Assembly (NCBI GenBank): GCA_002238765.1 | Contig: MPMZ01000002.1 | Location: 1 to 64,000 of the forward strand | From: Nitrospira sp. bin75 | Lineage (GTDB): Bacteria; Nitrospirota; Nitrospiria; Nitrospirales; UBA8639 | DNA: 64,000 nt | Direction of reading: 5' to 3' | Notes under the pieces: generated by a model | What the model saw: the letters and a program-made list of their open reading frames with translations, nothing else | What the model was told of the DNA's origin: nothing | The model's database searches: none | Shown here: positions 35,192 through 43,646 of the stretch, in pieces | Numbering within the stretch: the first letter of the stretch is position 1 | Layout: every line of letters begins with the position of its first letter | Program-made: the position numbers and the translations under genes

Positions 35192-36091
35192 GTGGATTGG
35201 CTCAACTACCATCATCTGCTCTATTTCTGGGTGATTGCCCGGGAAGGATCCATTAAGAAAGCCCGCGAAGTGTTGACGTTGTCGCAGCCCGCCCTGAGTG
35301 CTCAATTGCGCGCGCTCGAGGACGCGATCGGTGAAAAACTGTTTTCTCGCGTAGGCCGCAAACTGGTTCTGACGGACGTCGGAAAAGTGGTCTACCGTTA
35401 CGCGGATGAAATTTTTTCGCTCGGCAGAGAATTAACCAGCACGTTGAAAGGCTATGGAACTCAACGCCCGATTCGGCTGGTAGTCGGCATTGCGGAAGTC
35501 GTCCCCAAGATGGTGGCCTATAAACTGCTGAAGGCGGCGTACAAACAGTTCGAGCATATGAAAATCGTGTGCTGGGAAGGTCGCCTGGAAAGGTTGTTGG
35601 GGGAACTGGCTCTGCACGCACTGGACATTGTCTTGACGGACACTCCGGTCCCGCCCAGCGTCAGTATCGAAGCTCATGCCCATCTGCTCGGGGAATCGGG
35701 AGTGACACTCTTCGGACCCGAACACTTGGCTTCTCACTATCAGCGGAAGTTTCCACGGTCATTGGATGGGGCGCCGTTTTTGTTGCCCGCGCCCAATTCC
35801 GTGCTGAGACGGGGCTTGGATGATTGGTTTCGAAAACACGGCATTGAGCCTTTCATTGTCGGCGAGTTTGAAGACGGGGCCACGATGCAAGCGTTCGCCC
35901 GGGAAGGGCACGGGTTGTTTCCCGGCTCTTCGGTCGTTGAGTCGGAAATCGCCCGGCAGAATCAAGTCCGAAAAGTGGGACAAATCACGGGCGTCAAGCA
36001 ACTGTTCTATGGCATTACCGTTGAACGCCGTTTAGATCATCCGGCCGTCATGGCCATTTCCGAAGCCGCGACAGAAAAAGTCTTCAGGTGA
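35192..36091 (+). CDS. NhaR-like LysR-family transcriptional regulator
   Basis: 299 residues from a GTG. It has the LysR HTH with the NhaR-type opening LNYHHLLYFWVIAREGSI and LSAQLRALEDAIGEKLF, then VYRYADEIFSLGREL, LDIVLTDTPVPP and an effector domain ending in ERRLDHPAVMAIS. E. coli NhaR activates nhaA in response to Na+. Here the gene lies directly upstream of dabA and its leader, among Na+ and bicarbonate transport genes. Na+ sensing is inferred from homology and context. Confidence 0.85.
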   Translation: MDWLNYHHLLYFWVIAREGSIKKAREVLTLSQPALSAQLRALEDAIGEKLFSRVGRKLVLTDVGKVVYRYADEIFSLGRELTSTLKGYGTQRPIRLVVGIAEVVPKMVAYKLLKAAYKQFEHMKIVCWEGRLERLLGELALHALDIVLTDTPVPPSVSIEAHAHLLGESGVTLFGPEHLASHYQRKFPRSLDGAPFLLPAPNSVLRRGLDDWFRKHGIEPFIVGEFEDGATMQAFAREGHGLFPGSSVVESEIARQNQVRKVGQITGVKQLFYGITVERRLDHPAVMAISEAATEKVFR

Positions 36092-36117
36092 TTTTCTTGC
36101 CGTCGAGCAGATAGCAG

Positions 36118-36146
36118 TTGTACCGCGTGTCGAACGTTGGTATAAA
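36118..36146 (+). promoter_or_regulatory. Promoter of the dabA leader
   Basis: TTGTAC (36118-36123), 17-bp spacer, TATAAA (36141-36146). The same layout with TTGGTATAA at the -10 is found before the Mrp leader (40942-40970). Confidence 0.7.
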
Positions 36147-36152
36147 GATCTC

Positions 36153-36248
36153 AACGGAAGAAAGAGCCGTTCCGTGGCCGGTAGGGTGCCTGCCTTCTAC
36201 GGTGTAGGGCCGGTACAGTACAAGCCAACCTGACGGGTTGGCTTTTTT
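36153..36248 (+). promoter_or_regulatory. Structured leader (riboswitch-like copy B) before dabA
   Basis: After a 5' hairpin (AACGG/CCGTT) come GTAGGGTG (36181-36188), a variable stem and TACAGTACAAGCC (36214-36226). AAGCCAACC (36222-36230) pairs with GGTTGGCTT followed by six T (36243-36248), a classical terminator whose T-run touches the dabA ATG. Formation of the conserved aptamer-like fold would compete with the terminator, so ligand binding should switch the gene on. Confidence 0.8.
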
Positions 36249-39200
36249 ATGCCCCATACGAGCCGCATTATGAGCCTCACGTCGATACAAGCGCTTTCCC
36301 GGGAAGAACGGGATCGGGTCCGAGCGACGGTTGCCCAAGCCAGCGAACCGACCCCCCCGTTTTGGCCCATGCAGATCATGGTGTCCCAAAATCCCATGCA
36401 CGGCTTGGAGTATCTGCCCTTCGATCAAGCCGTGCGGAAAGGCCAACACCTGCTCGGCGGTCGCGGGTACCTGCCCAATGCAGAGTATCGTGCGTTCTAT
36501 CGAGAGGGACGGATCACCGGCGACATTCTGAAGCGGGCGTTGGCGCGCCTCGGTCCCCGACCAGACCACGATGTGGCGATCACGCTCGGGAGTCGCCGGA
36601 TCACGGCTGAGGACGTGTGGTTTTTGCACCTCGCGTTCGGCTGTGAGGCCTTGGAGCCCCGTCTATTGGCTTGGGAACTGGATCATCAGGCCGCCACGAA
36701 GCGGTTCCGGCGGGACCTTCCTGAAGAATCCAGACAACGGATCATCGACCGCACACTGCGGGAATGCGAGCAATGCAAGCATCATCCCGAGGCGGCGTAT
36801 GTGACCAACTCGTGGCAGGTCATCTTGTCTGTCTTGGGGTTGTCCGAGGCGTTGTCCGGCGAGCACGGCGGATCTGCGCACCCCGGCGCGCCGGAGGAAT
36901 TGCGCGCCTCCATCGACGTGGCCTTGCCGGCCGGCCGGACGATCAGCGATTGGGTGGACGCGCTGACCGGTACGAGTCTCGTCGAGCAGATCAACAACCA
37001 ACTCATCAAATGGTTGTCGGCATTCGCGGATGAAGGATTGGCCGGATGGGAAATGCCGGGCCGGCACGGGGGGTTCTATGCGGCCTGGCGGGACTTGGCG
37101 CCTCATGACCGGTCTCTCCGTCTTGGGGGCATTCCCGCGTTCGAGCAGGCCGTGAGCGATCTGCCGCCGGAGCCCGAGGATGCGATTGCGTCGAGCCTGC
37201 ATCGTCTGGGCGTGCCCGAGGAGCGTTGGAGCGATTACCTCGCCCGCCAGATGTCCCAATTGCCGGGCTGGACCCGGTTCGTTCGCTGGCTGGAGACGAA
37301 TCCCGCGTATCACGCGCAACGCAAACATCCGGTCGATGCGGTCCAGTATCTGGCAGTGCGGTTGGTCTACGAAGCCGAATTGACGCAGGCGGCCTGCCAA
37401 CGGGAGTGGGGGATTGACGCCACCGTTTCGGCGCTGGTCGCCTATTGGCAAGAGCGGTCCGACGAATACGAGACAAAGATGGACGGGGGCGCCCATGCGG
37501 TTGACGCCGGCACGCGGGCCGTCTGCCGGGACGCCTGGCGGCTGTTTCACCTGGCGCAGGTGCTGGAGTTGTCCCTGACCGAGCTGGCCGATCTTTCCTC
37601 GGATGATGCGCGGACGTTGCTGAGATGGCTGGATGCCTTTCCTCCGGACCAACACGGACAGGTGTGGCTTGAAGCGTATGAGGAGGCCTTCCGGGCCGAG
37701 ATCATCCGGAAACTCTCGGCACACCGGGGAACCGTGCCGCCGCTCGATACTCGCCCCCAGGCGCAACTGGTGCTCTGTATCGACGTGCGTTCGGAATCGA
37801 TCCGGCGACACGTGGAGGCCCAAGGTCCGTATGAAACGTTCGGGTTCGCGGGATTCTTCGGGATTCCCCTGAGTCATCAACCCTTTGACAGCGAGGAGCG
37901 GGACGCTTTGTGCCCGGTGTTGCTATCGCCCAAGCACGCGGTGACGGAAATCCCACGTCTCAACGAGGAAGGCGCCTTGCGGGAGTATGCGACAGGGACG
38001 CGCTGGCGTCACCTGGGGCAGCATGTTTTTCACGACCTGAAACATCACCCCGTCGGGTCGATGATGCTGATCGACGTGCTGGGGTTTTTCTTCAGTCTGG
38101 GGTTGCTGGGCAAGACGCTGCTTCCCAAAGCGTTCCATGCGGTCCGCTCGAAACTCCAGGCCTGGTCTGACCGCACGGTGCCGACGCGGATGGCCGTGGC
38201 CGCGCCGGCGGATCCGGACTATCCCCAATGGGCCGAGACGAAACCCGAAGGGATTCCCGATTGTCTCGCGCAGGGGTTCACGCTTCAGGAACGGGCCACG
38301 TTCATCGAGACCGGGCTCCGGGTGATGGGGTTGCCCCGGAACTTCAGCCGGCTGGTGGTGCTCTGCGGGCATGGGAGCCAGACTGACAACAATCCGTATT
38401 ACGCGGCCCTGGATTGCGGGGCCTGCGGGGGAAACCACGGTGACGCCAACGCACGGGTGTTCGCGGCTATGGCCAACGATTCTGACGTCCGGTACATCGT
38501 GCGTGCGAATGGACTGCCCATTCCCGAGGATACCTGGTTTCTGCCGGCCAAGCACAATACCACCACGGACCAGTTTACATTCTACGACCTGGACGATTTG
38601 CCCGAGACCCATACGGAGGATCTGGAGGCGTTGATCCGGGATCTGGAGCGGGCGGGCATGAGCCAGGCGCTGGAACGCTGTCGTCGCATCCCGAGCGCGC
38701 CGGCTGACATTTCTCCGGAACGGGCGTTTGCGCACGTGGAGGAACGCAGCCGTGACTGGGCGAATCCCCGTCCGGAATGGGGATTGTCCGGCAATGCGGC
38801 CTTTTTGATCGGGCGGCGCACGCTGACCAAGGGTCTGGATCTGGAAGGCCGTGTCTTCCTGCACTCCTATGACCCGATTGCCGACCCGAATGGCACCAAT
38901 CTCGAAAAAATCATGACGGCCCCCTTGATCGTCGGCGAGTGGATCAATACCGGGTATTACTTCTCCTCCGTTGATCCGTGGCACTATGGGAGCGGGAGCA
39001 AGGTGATCCACAACGTCGTGTCGGGCGTGGGGGTGATGCTGGGCAGCGGCAGTGATTTACAGATCGGGTTCCCCTTGCAGACGGTGAACGACGGCGAGGT
39101 CCACTATCACGAGCCGATGCGGCTTCTGGGCATGATTGAGGCGCCGCCGGACCGGATCTCGGCCATCATTCAGAAGCATGCGATCCTGCAGCAACTCTTC

Positions 39201-39293
39201 CATAACCAATGGCTCAATCTGGTGGCCATCGATCCTTACACCTTGGAGTTTCATCGCTATCTTCCCGACGCTACGTGGGAACGGATTGGATGA
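36249..39293 (+). CDS. dabA: DabA-type inorganic carbon transporter subunit (DUF2309)
   Basis: 1014 residues, normal for DUF2309. The beta-carbonic-anhydrase-like zinc site is visible: CIDVRSE (Cys and Asp, about residue 510), then LCGHGSQTDNNPYYA and LDCGACGGNHGDANAR (His and Cys, about 708-725). With a NuoL-like partner (DabB), DabA converts CO2 to bicarbonate vectorially using an ion gradient. No dabB directly adjoins; NuoL/NuoM-like genes at 45121 and 47327 are candidates. The ATG touches the leader terminator; an ATG at 36279 is an alternative. Confidence 0.94.
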   Translation: MPHTSRIMSLTSIQALSREERDRVRATVAQASEPTPPFWPMQIMVSQNPMHGLEYLPFDQAVRKGQHLLGGRGYLPNAEYRAFYREGRITGDILKRALARLGPRPDHDVAITLGSRRITAEDVWFLHLAFGCEALEPRLLAWELDHQAATKRFRRDLPEESRQRIIDRTLRECEQCKHHPEAAYVTNSWQVILSVLGLSEALSGEHGGSAHPGAPEELRASIDVALPAGRTISDWVDALTGTSLVEQINNQLIKWLSAFADEGLAGWEMPGRHGGFYAAWRDLAPHDRSLRLGGIPAFEQAVSDLPPEPEDAIASSLHRLGVPEERWSDYLARQMSQLPGWTRFVRWLETNPAYHAQRKHPVDAVQYLAVRLVYEAELTQAACQREWGIDATVSALVAYWQERSDEYETKMDGGAHAVDAGTRAVCRDAWRLFHLAQVLELSLTELADLSSDDARTLLRWLDAFPPDQHGQVWLEAYEEAFRAEIIRKLSAHRGTVPPLDTRPQAQLVLCIDVRSESIRRHVEAQGPYETFGFAGFFGIPLSHQPFDSEERDALCPVLLSPKHAVTEIPRLNEEGALREYATGTRWRHLGQHVFHDLKHHPVGSMMLIDVLGFFFSLGLLGKTLLPKAFHAVRSKLQAWSDRTVPTRMAVAAPADPDYPQWAETKPEGIPDCLAQGFTLQERATFIETGLRVMGLPRNFSRLVVLCGHGSQTDNNPYYAALDCGACGGNHGDANARVFAAMANDSDVRYIVRANGLPIPEDTWFLPAKHNTTTDQFTFYDLDDLPETHTEDLEALIRDLERAGMSQALERCRRIPSAPADISPERAFAHVEERSRDWANPRPEWGLSGNAAFLIGRRTLTKGLDLEGRVFLHSYDPIADPNGTNLEKIMTAPLIVGEWINTGYYFSSVDPWHYGSGSKVIHNVVSGVGVMLGSGSDLQIGFPLQTVNDGEVHYHEPMRLLGMIEAPPDRISAIIQKHAILQQLFHNQWLNLVAIDPYTLEFHRYLPDATWERIG

Positions 39294-39338
39294 GAGAAGG
39301 CTGGGGTAACGGGGCATTCGGCGGCGTTGCAGGCATGG

Positions 39339-39344
39339 TATAAT
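39339..39344 (+). promoter_or_regulatory. Candidate -10 element of the protease gene
   Basis: ATGGTATAAT contains a perfect TATAAT; no good -35 is present. It lies about 40 bp before the protease ATG. Confidence 0.35.
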
Positions 39345-39382
39345 TTCGTCGTCGGCCATGATTTTCAGCTAAGGAAGGTACG

Positions 39383-40924
39383 ATGCGAGTTCAGCGGTCC
39401 CTGACTCCTGTCTTGAAAAACCCCGTCGTCCTGGCGATCGGGAGTTTTATCTGCGTGTGCTTGGCGTTAGGCGCAAGTGCGACGTTCTTCCAGCCGTCCA
39501 CGGTCACTCAGGCTTCGGAGGAGCAGGTCGCGCCATCGGTTCAGCCGGCCGTTGTTCAACCGGCCGCCTTTGCTCTTTCCTCCACGAGCGAAGACCTGCT
39601 GCGGTTCAACCAGCATCTCATCGCGATTGCGAAAAAGGTCAAGCCCGCGGTGGTCAATATCTCCATCGTCAAGACGAGCAGCCCGCGAAGTTCCCCGTTT
39701 CCGCATTCGCCGTTCTTTGACGACCCCTTCTTTCGGAAATTTTTCGGAGACAGGTTCAGGGAGGAACGCCGCCAGGAGCCCAGACGCCGGCAGCAGGGCA
39801 TGGGGTCCGGGGTCATCGTCAATCCCGATGGCTATATCGTCACCAATAATCACGTGGTGGCCGAGGGCGATGAAATCCAGGTGGTATTGGGGGATCAACG
39901 GAAATTCGAGGCGAAACTGATCGGCACCGATCCCAAGACCGACTTGGCCATTGTGAAAATTGAGGCGTCGGGTTTGCCGTTTCTGTCGTGGGGCGATTCC
40001 AGCACGTTGGAGGTCGGGGAGATGGTCGTGGCCGTGGGGAACCCCTTCGGCTTGAACCAGACCGTGACCATGGGCATTATCAGCGCCGTGGGACGGGCCG
40101 GCGTGGGGCTTGCCGATTACGAGGACTTTATCCAAACCGATGCGGCCATCAACCCTGGGAATTCCGGCGGGGCCCTGGTGAATTTGCGAGGGGAACTCAT
40201 CGGGATCAACACGGCCATCTTCACCAGAAGCGGCGGGTACATGGGCATCGGGTTTGCCATCCCGAGTGATATGGCCAAAGGGGTGGCGCGCAGTTTGGAA
40301 GCGCACGGCAAAGTGGTCCGGGGCTGGCTCGGGGTGTCCATCCAGGACCTGACTCCGGATCTGGCAAAACAGTTCGAGGCCGCGGACACCAAAGGCGCCT
40401 TGGTGACCGACGTGGTCGAAGGGAGTCCCGCGGAAGACGCCCGGTTCAGGCGGGGTGACATTATTCGGGAATTTGACGGACGACTGGTGGAGAATTCGAC
40501 CAAATTACGCACCTACGTGGCCGAGACTCCGCCCGAGACCAAGGTGGACGTGAGGATTCTTCGCGAGGGCAAGAAGAAGCGCCTGACCGTGGTCATCGGC
40601 CAAATGCCCAAGGATATGGCCGGGCCCGGCGACGCGGGTACGGTCGGCGTGCGTCATGTCCTGTCGGGAATGACGGTCGAGTCGGTGGCTTCCGGGTCTG
40701 CTTCCGATGATAGAGGGGTGCGCGTCCTGAAAGTCGAGCCAGACAGCCGTGCCGACCGGGCCGGCATTCGCAAGGATGACGTCATACTGGAAATCAACCG
40801 GATGACCATCAAGGACGTGGACGACTTCGATCGCGTCACCGGCTGGCTCGAGGAAGACGATTCGGTGCTGGTTCTCCTGAGACGAGGCCGCTCGATGCTG
40901 TTTCTGTCGCTTGGCGGAAGATAA
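39383..40924 (+). CDS. DegP/HtrA-type periplasmic serine protease
   Basis: 513 residues. A signal anchor ([20 protein letters not shown]) is followed by a trypsin-like domain with the triad His (TNNHVV), Asp (KTDLAIVKI) and Ser (NPGNSGGAL), then two PDZ domains ([11 protein letters not shown] and the second from about residue 415, ending [16 protein letters not shown]). It degrades or refolds damaged envelope proteins. GGAAGG precedes the ATG. It stands between dabA and the antiporter operon without clear functional linkage. Confidence 0.95.
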   Translation: MRVQRSLTPVLKNPVVLAIGSFICVCLALGASATFFQPSTVTQASEEQVAPSVQPAVVQPAAFALSSTSEDLLRFNQHLIAIAKKVKPAVVNISIVKTSSPRSSPFPHSPFFDDPFFRKFFGDRFREERRQEPRRRQQGMGSGVIVNPDGYIVTNNHVVAEGDEIQVVLGDQRKFEAKLIGTDPKTDLAIVKIEASGLPFLSWGDSSTLEVGEMVVAVGNPFGLNQTVTMGIISAVGRAGVGLADYEDFIQTDAAINPGNSGGALVNLRGELIGINTAIFTRSGGYMGIGFAIPSDMAKGVARSLEAHGKVVRGWLGVSIQDLTPDLAKQFEAADTKGALVTDVVEGSPAEDARFRRGDIIREFDGRLVENSTKLRTYVAETPPETKVDVRILREGKKKRLTVVIGQMPKDMAGPGDAGTVGVRHVLSGMTVESVASGSASDDRGVRVLKVEPDSRADRAGIRKDDVILEINRMTIKDVDDFDRVTGWLEEDDSVLVLLRRGRSMLFLSLGGR

Positions 40925-40941
40925 CTGATGCGCCAAATCTG

Positions 40942-40970
40942 TTGTGTCCGCGCCTCAATATTGGTATAAG
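40942..40970 (+). promoter_or_regulatory. Promoter of the Mrp/Mbh leader
   Basis: TTGTGT (40942-40947), 17-bp spacer, TATAAG (40965-40970), in the same TTGGTATAA context as the dabA leader promoter. Confidence 0.65.
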
Positions 40971-40976
40971 GGCCGT

Positions 40977-41132
40977 GACTTCATACCGGTCGGTCGTGGG
41001 TGAGAACCCCCTGAACCGATTGCATGTGCCCGTGGCCGGTAGGGTGACCACTTGGCGGAAAAGGGTGGGCACAGTACAAGCCAACCAGAAGCTGTTCGAA
41101 TCACGCATTTGAGGCGTCCGGTTGGCTTTTTT
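40977..41132 (+). promoter_or_regulatory. Structured leader (riboswitch-like copy C) before the antiporter operon
   Basis: Shares CCGTGGCCGGTAGGGTG with copy B (conserved block 41039-41046), then CACAGTACAAGCC (41070-41082). AAGCCAACC (41078-41086) pairs with GGTTGGCTT plus T-run (41120-41132), forming a terminator ~70 nt before the first gene. The 5' region has an extra stem (CGGTCG ... CCGATTG). The common promoter, two conserved blocks and terminator support one regulatory RNA family. Confidence 0.8.
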
Positions 41133-41202
41133 ATTGATTGGAGCGCTTGCAAATGGCACGTCAGGCCACAGACAACCACGTTTCTTTCGATAAAGCTGAT
41201 AC

Positions 41203-41736
41203 ATGAGACCGGTTTCTTCAGAATTTCTAGTCCTGAAAGCCACGGCATTGTTCGTGTTGTGGGTCCTGTTGTCCGGGAGTTTCGATTGGGTCCATCTTGT
41301 CCTGGGCGGCGTTCTGTCCTTTACCGTGGCTTGGATCAACTCCGGTCATTCGCCCTTTGTTCCCAAATTCCGCCTGTGGGGCAACATTCTTCTGTATCTC
41401 CCCTGGCTCTTTCTCAGGATCGTCGAAGGCAGCCTTCACATGTCAAAGCTCATCCTCAATCCTGATCTTCCGATTGATCCCCGGTTGATTCGCGTGGAGC
41501 CAAAACTGGGTCATCGGTCGGCCGTCGTGCTTCTTGGGAATTCCATCACGTTAACCCCCGGAACCATCACGGCTGAAGTCGATCACGATGTCGTTCCCGA
41601 AACCCTCATTGGTGAAGCCGATCCCGATGCTCTCCTGGTGCATGCCATTGATGAGACATCGGCAAGGGACGTGACGAGCGGGAGGCTGGAAGCCAAAATA
41701 GCGGAAGTCTTCAAGAACGAAGAGCGAAGTTTGTGA
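41203..41736 (+). CDS. mrpE: Mrp/Mnh antiporter subunit E
   Basis: 177 residues of the MnhE/MbhA family: two to three N-terminal helices (FLVLKATALFVLWVLLSGSF, ILLYLPWLFLRIVEGSLHMS), then a cytoplasmic domain with NSITLTPGTITAEVD and LLVHAIDE. It is the first gene of a tightly packed antiporter operon and overlaps the next by 4 bp. Multi-subunit Mrp complexes exchange Na+ for H+. Confidence 0.93.
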   Translation: MRPVSSEFLVLKATALFVLWVLLSGSFDWVHLVLGGVLSFTVAWINSGHSPFVPKFRLWGNILLYLPWLFLRIVEGSLHMSKLILNPDLPIDPRLIRVEPKLGHRSAVVLLGNSITLTPGTITAEVDHDVVPETLIGEADPDALLVHAIDETSARDVTSGRLEAKIAEVFKNEERSL

Positions 41737-41999
41737 AGACCTTTTTTTTCCTTGTCCTGTTGGTTCTGGCCATTCTGATTGGCGCGTATCTGTACCGTGT
41801 TCTCCAGGGTCCCACGATTTTTGATCGCCTGTTGGGCCTCAACGGCATCTCGACCAAAGCGATTATTTTACTCGTGCTGATGGGAACCGTGTTTGAACGG
41901 GTCGACATGTTCATCGACATCTCGACCGGCTACGCGTTACTGAATCTCGTGGGGGCGCTCGCAGTCGCCAAGTACCTGGAACAAAAGGGCCTTCCGTAG
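41733..41999 (+). CDS. mrpF: Mrp/Mnh antiporter subunit F
   Basis: 88 residues, three helices, with the MnhF pattern LYRVLQGPTIFDRLLGLNG and IDISTGYALLNLVGALAVAK. It starts with GTG overlapping the mrpE stop and ends one base before mrpG. Confidence 0.92.
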   Translation: MKTFFFLVLLVLAILIGAYLYRVLQGPTIFDRLLGLNGISTKAIILLVLMGTVFERVDMFIDISTGYALLNLVGALAVAKYLEQKGLP

Positions 42000-42000
42000 C

Positions 42001-42300
42001 ATGGACATTCTGTCCGTTCTCTTTATCCTGGCAGGATTGTTTTTTCTGATCGTGGCGGCGATCGGCGTCATACGTTTGCCGGACGTCTTCAGTCGTGCTC
42101 ATGCGGTTTCGTTAACGGACTCGTTGGGCGCATTTCTGATGTTGGTCGGCCTTGCGCTCCATGAGGGGCTGAGCAAGAACAACCTGAAAATTATTGCCGT
42201 GTTGGCATTACTCTATATCCAGAATCCGGTCATCACGCATGCCACGATTCGGGCGGCTCTCCGGGCCGGCCTGAAGCCGTGGCGACGGAGACCTTCATGA
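42001..42300 (+). CDS. mrpG: Mrp/Mnh antiporter subunit G
   Basis: 99 residues, three helices, with the MnhG motif AAIGVIRLPDVFSRAHAVSL followed by TDSLGAFLMLVGLAL. The start is 1 nt after the mrpF stop. Confidence 0.92.
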   Translation: MDILSVLFILAGLFFLIVAAIGVIRLPDVFSRAHAVSLTDSLGAFLMLVGLALHEGLSKNNLKIIAVLALLYIQNPVITHATIRAALRAGLKPWRRRPS

Positions 42301-42827
42301 CCTTTTCATTTGAAATTCCCCTGCTCCTGCTTCTCCTTGTGACTGCGGTGGGTGCCGTGTTGGTCGAAGACCTGATCAGCGCGATCCTGCTTCTGGGCTC
42401 CTATAGCTTTTTCCTGGCGCTGGTGTGGGCCTGGTTGGGCGCCGTGGACGTGGCGTTCGTGGAAGCCGTCGTGGGCGCGGGTTTGGCCACGGTGCTTTTT
42501 CTGCTGACTCTCTTTGGAACGGCGCCGAAAGTCAGCCGTCTTCGGCTGCCGCCTCCTCCCATGGCGGCATTGGTCAGCCTTCCTCTTTTGGGGCTTCTGT
42601 TGCTCTATGCCGCGAATGATCTCCCTCAATTCGGAGATCCTCAATCCCCGCCCAGCACGCACATTTCGCCGACCTATCTTGAACAGAGTTACCAGGATAC
42701 CCATACCCCCAATGTGGTCACGTCCATTCTCATGGACTATCGGTCTCTCGACACAATGATCGAAACGGTTGTGATCTTTACGGCGGGCATTGCCTGTGCC
42801 CTGTTGCTGCGGAGACATTCGTCATGA
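42297..42827 (+). CDS. MrpA C-terminal/MbhD-MbhE-like subunit (DUF4040)
   Basis: About 176 residues, starting at an ATG overlapping the mrpG stop. The first half is DUF4040/MbhD-like (AVLVEDLISAILLLGSYSFF, DVAFVEAVVGAGLATVLFL). The second half resembles MbhE, ending NVVTSILMDYRSLDTMIETV, the usual lead-in to MrpB. In canonical Mrp systems this is the C-terminal part of MrpA; here it is a separate gene, as in Mbh operons. Confidence 0.85.
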   Translation: MTFSFEIPLLLLLLVTAVGAVLVEDLISAILLLGSYSFFLALVWAWLGAVDVAFVEAVVGAGLATVLFLLTLFGTAPKVSRLRLPPPPMAALVSLPLLGLLLLYAANDLPQFGDPQSPPSTHISPTYLEQSYQDTHTPNVVTSILMDYRSLDTMIETVVIFTAGIACALLLRRHSS

Positions 42828-43276
42828 TTCGACCCCATGACAGTATCATCGTTCAGTCCTTGGGCCGTTTTCTTATTCCCGTGACCCAAATGTTCGGCCT
42901 CTACGTGTTGTTTTTCGGCCAATACGGTCCGGGGGGCGGGTTTGTCGGCGGGGTGATTTTGGGAACCAGCATGATTTTTTCCGTTCTGGCTTTCGGGCAT
43001 GATGCCTCTCGCAGCCAACTCGCCAAGAAGGTGTTGCATGGCGACGGGGTCGGCATGTTGATTTATGCCGGCGTCGGCGGCCTGTGCATGATCGGCGGCG
43101 GCGAATTTCTCAATTTTGCCGATTTCGAGATCCCCGGTCTGGAGACGGCTTCCCGCCGCTCATTGGGTATCGTGCTCACGCAACTCGGCGTGGCCGTGGA
43201 CGTGGCCGTCACGGCCGTGTCCATTGTGTTCAGCTTATCCGCCGAGGAGATCATTGAGGATTCATTGAATGGTTGA
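42824..43276 (+). CDS. mrpB: Mrp/Mnh antiporter subunit B
   Basis: 150 residues, four helices. The MnhB signature LYVLFFGQYGPGGGFVGGVI is clear. It overlaps its neighbours on both sides, consistent with translational coupling. Confidence 0.92.
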   Translation: MIRPHDSIIVQSLGRFLIPVTQMFGLYVLFFGQYGPGGGFVGGVILGTSMIFSVLAFGHDASRSQLAKKVLHGDGVGMLIYAGVGGLCMIGGGEFLNFADFEIPGLETASRRSLGIVLTQLGVAVDVAVTAVSIVFSLSAEEIIEDSLNG

Positions 43277-43646
43277 TGCCGTTTTAGCGCTCTTCCAGCG
43301 TCCCAACTTCCTGACCTTCGTCGTCATTTTTCTTTGGGGCTTTTACATCATGCTCACGCGGTACAACCTCGTGAAGAAACTTGTCGGGATGTACCTTGTC
43401 CAAACCAGCGTGCTTTTTTTCCTGGTGTCCATCAGCGGGAAGAAAGGTGCGACGGTCCCCGTCCTCCTGAACACGACGGATCCCGTCCGGGCCGCCGACT
43501 ACGTCAATCCGTTGCCTCACGTGCTGACGTTGACGGCGATTGTGGTCGGGGTTGCCACGCTGGGAGTCGCCTTGGCCTTGTGTGCCGCGATCTACCGGCA
43601 ATATGGCACCCTTGACGAGGAAGAAGTTCTGAAAAAACTGCAATGA
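43269..43646 (+). CDS. mrpC: Mrp/Mnh antiporter subunit C (NuoK-like)
   Basis: 125 residues, three helices, with the MnhC/NuoK pattern (GFYIMLTRYNLVKKLVGMYL, then NPLPHVLTLTAIVVGVATLG). It has 4-8-bp overlaps with mrpB and mrpD. Confidence 0.92.
   Translation: MVDAVLALFQRPNFLTFVVIFLWGFYIMLTRYNLVKKLVGMYLVQTSVLFFLVSISGKKGATVPVLLNTTDPVRAADYVNPLPHVLTLTAIVVGVATLGVALALCAAIYRQYGTLDEEEVLKKLQ

Noticed and set aside
36663-39011. Long open frames antisense to dabA (36663-37880 and 37923-39011)
   Set aside because: They are shadows of a GC-rich gene. Their translations are Arg/Pro-rich without family similarity, while the plus strand encodes a complete DUF2309 protein.
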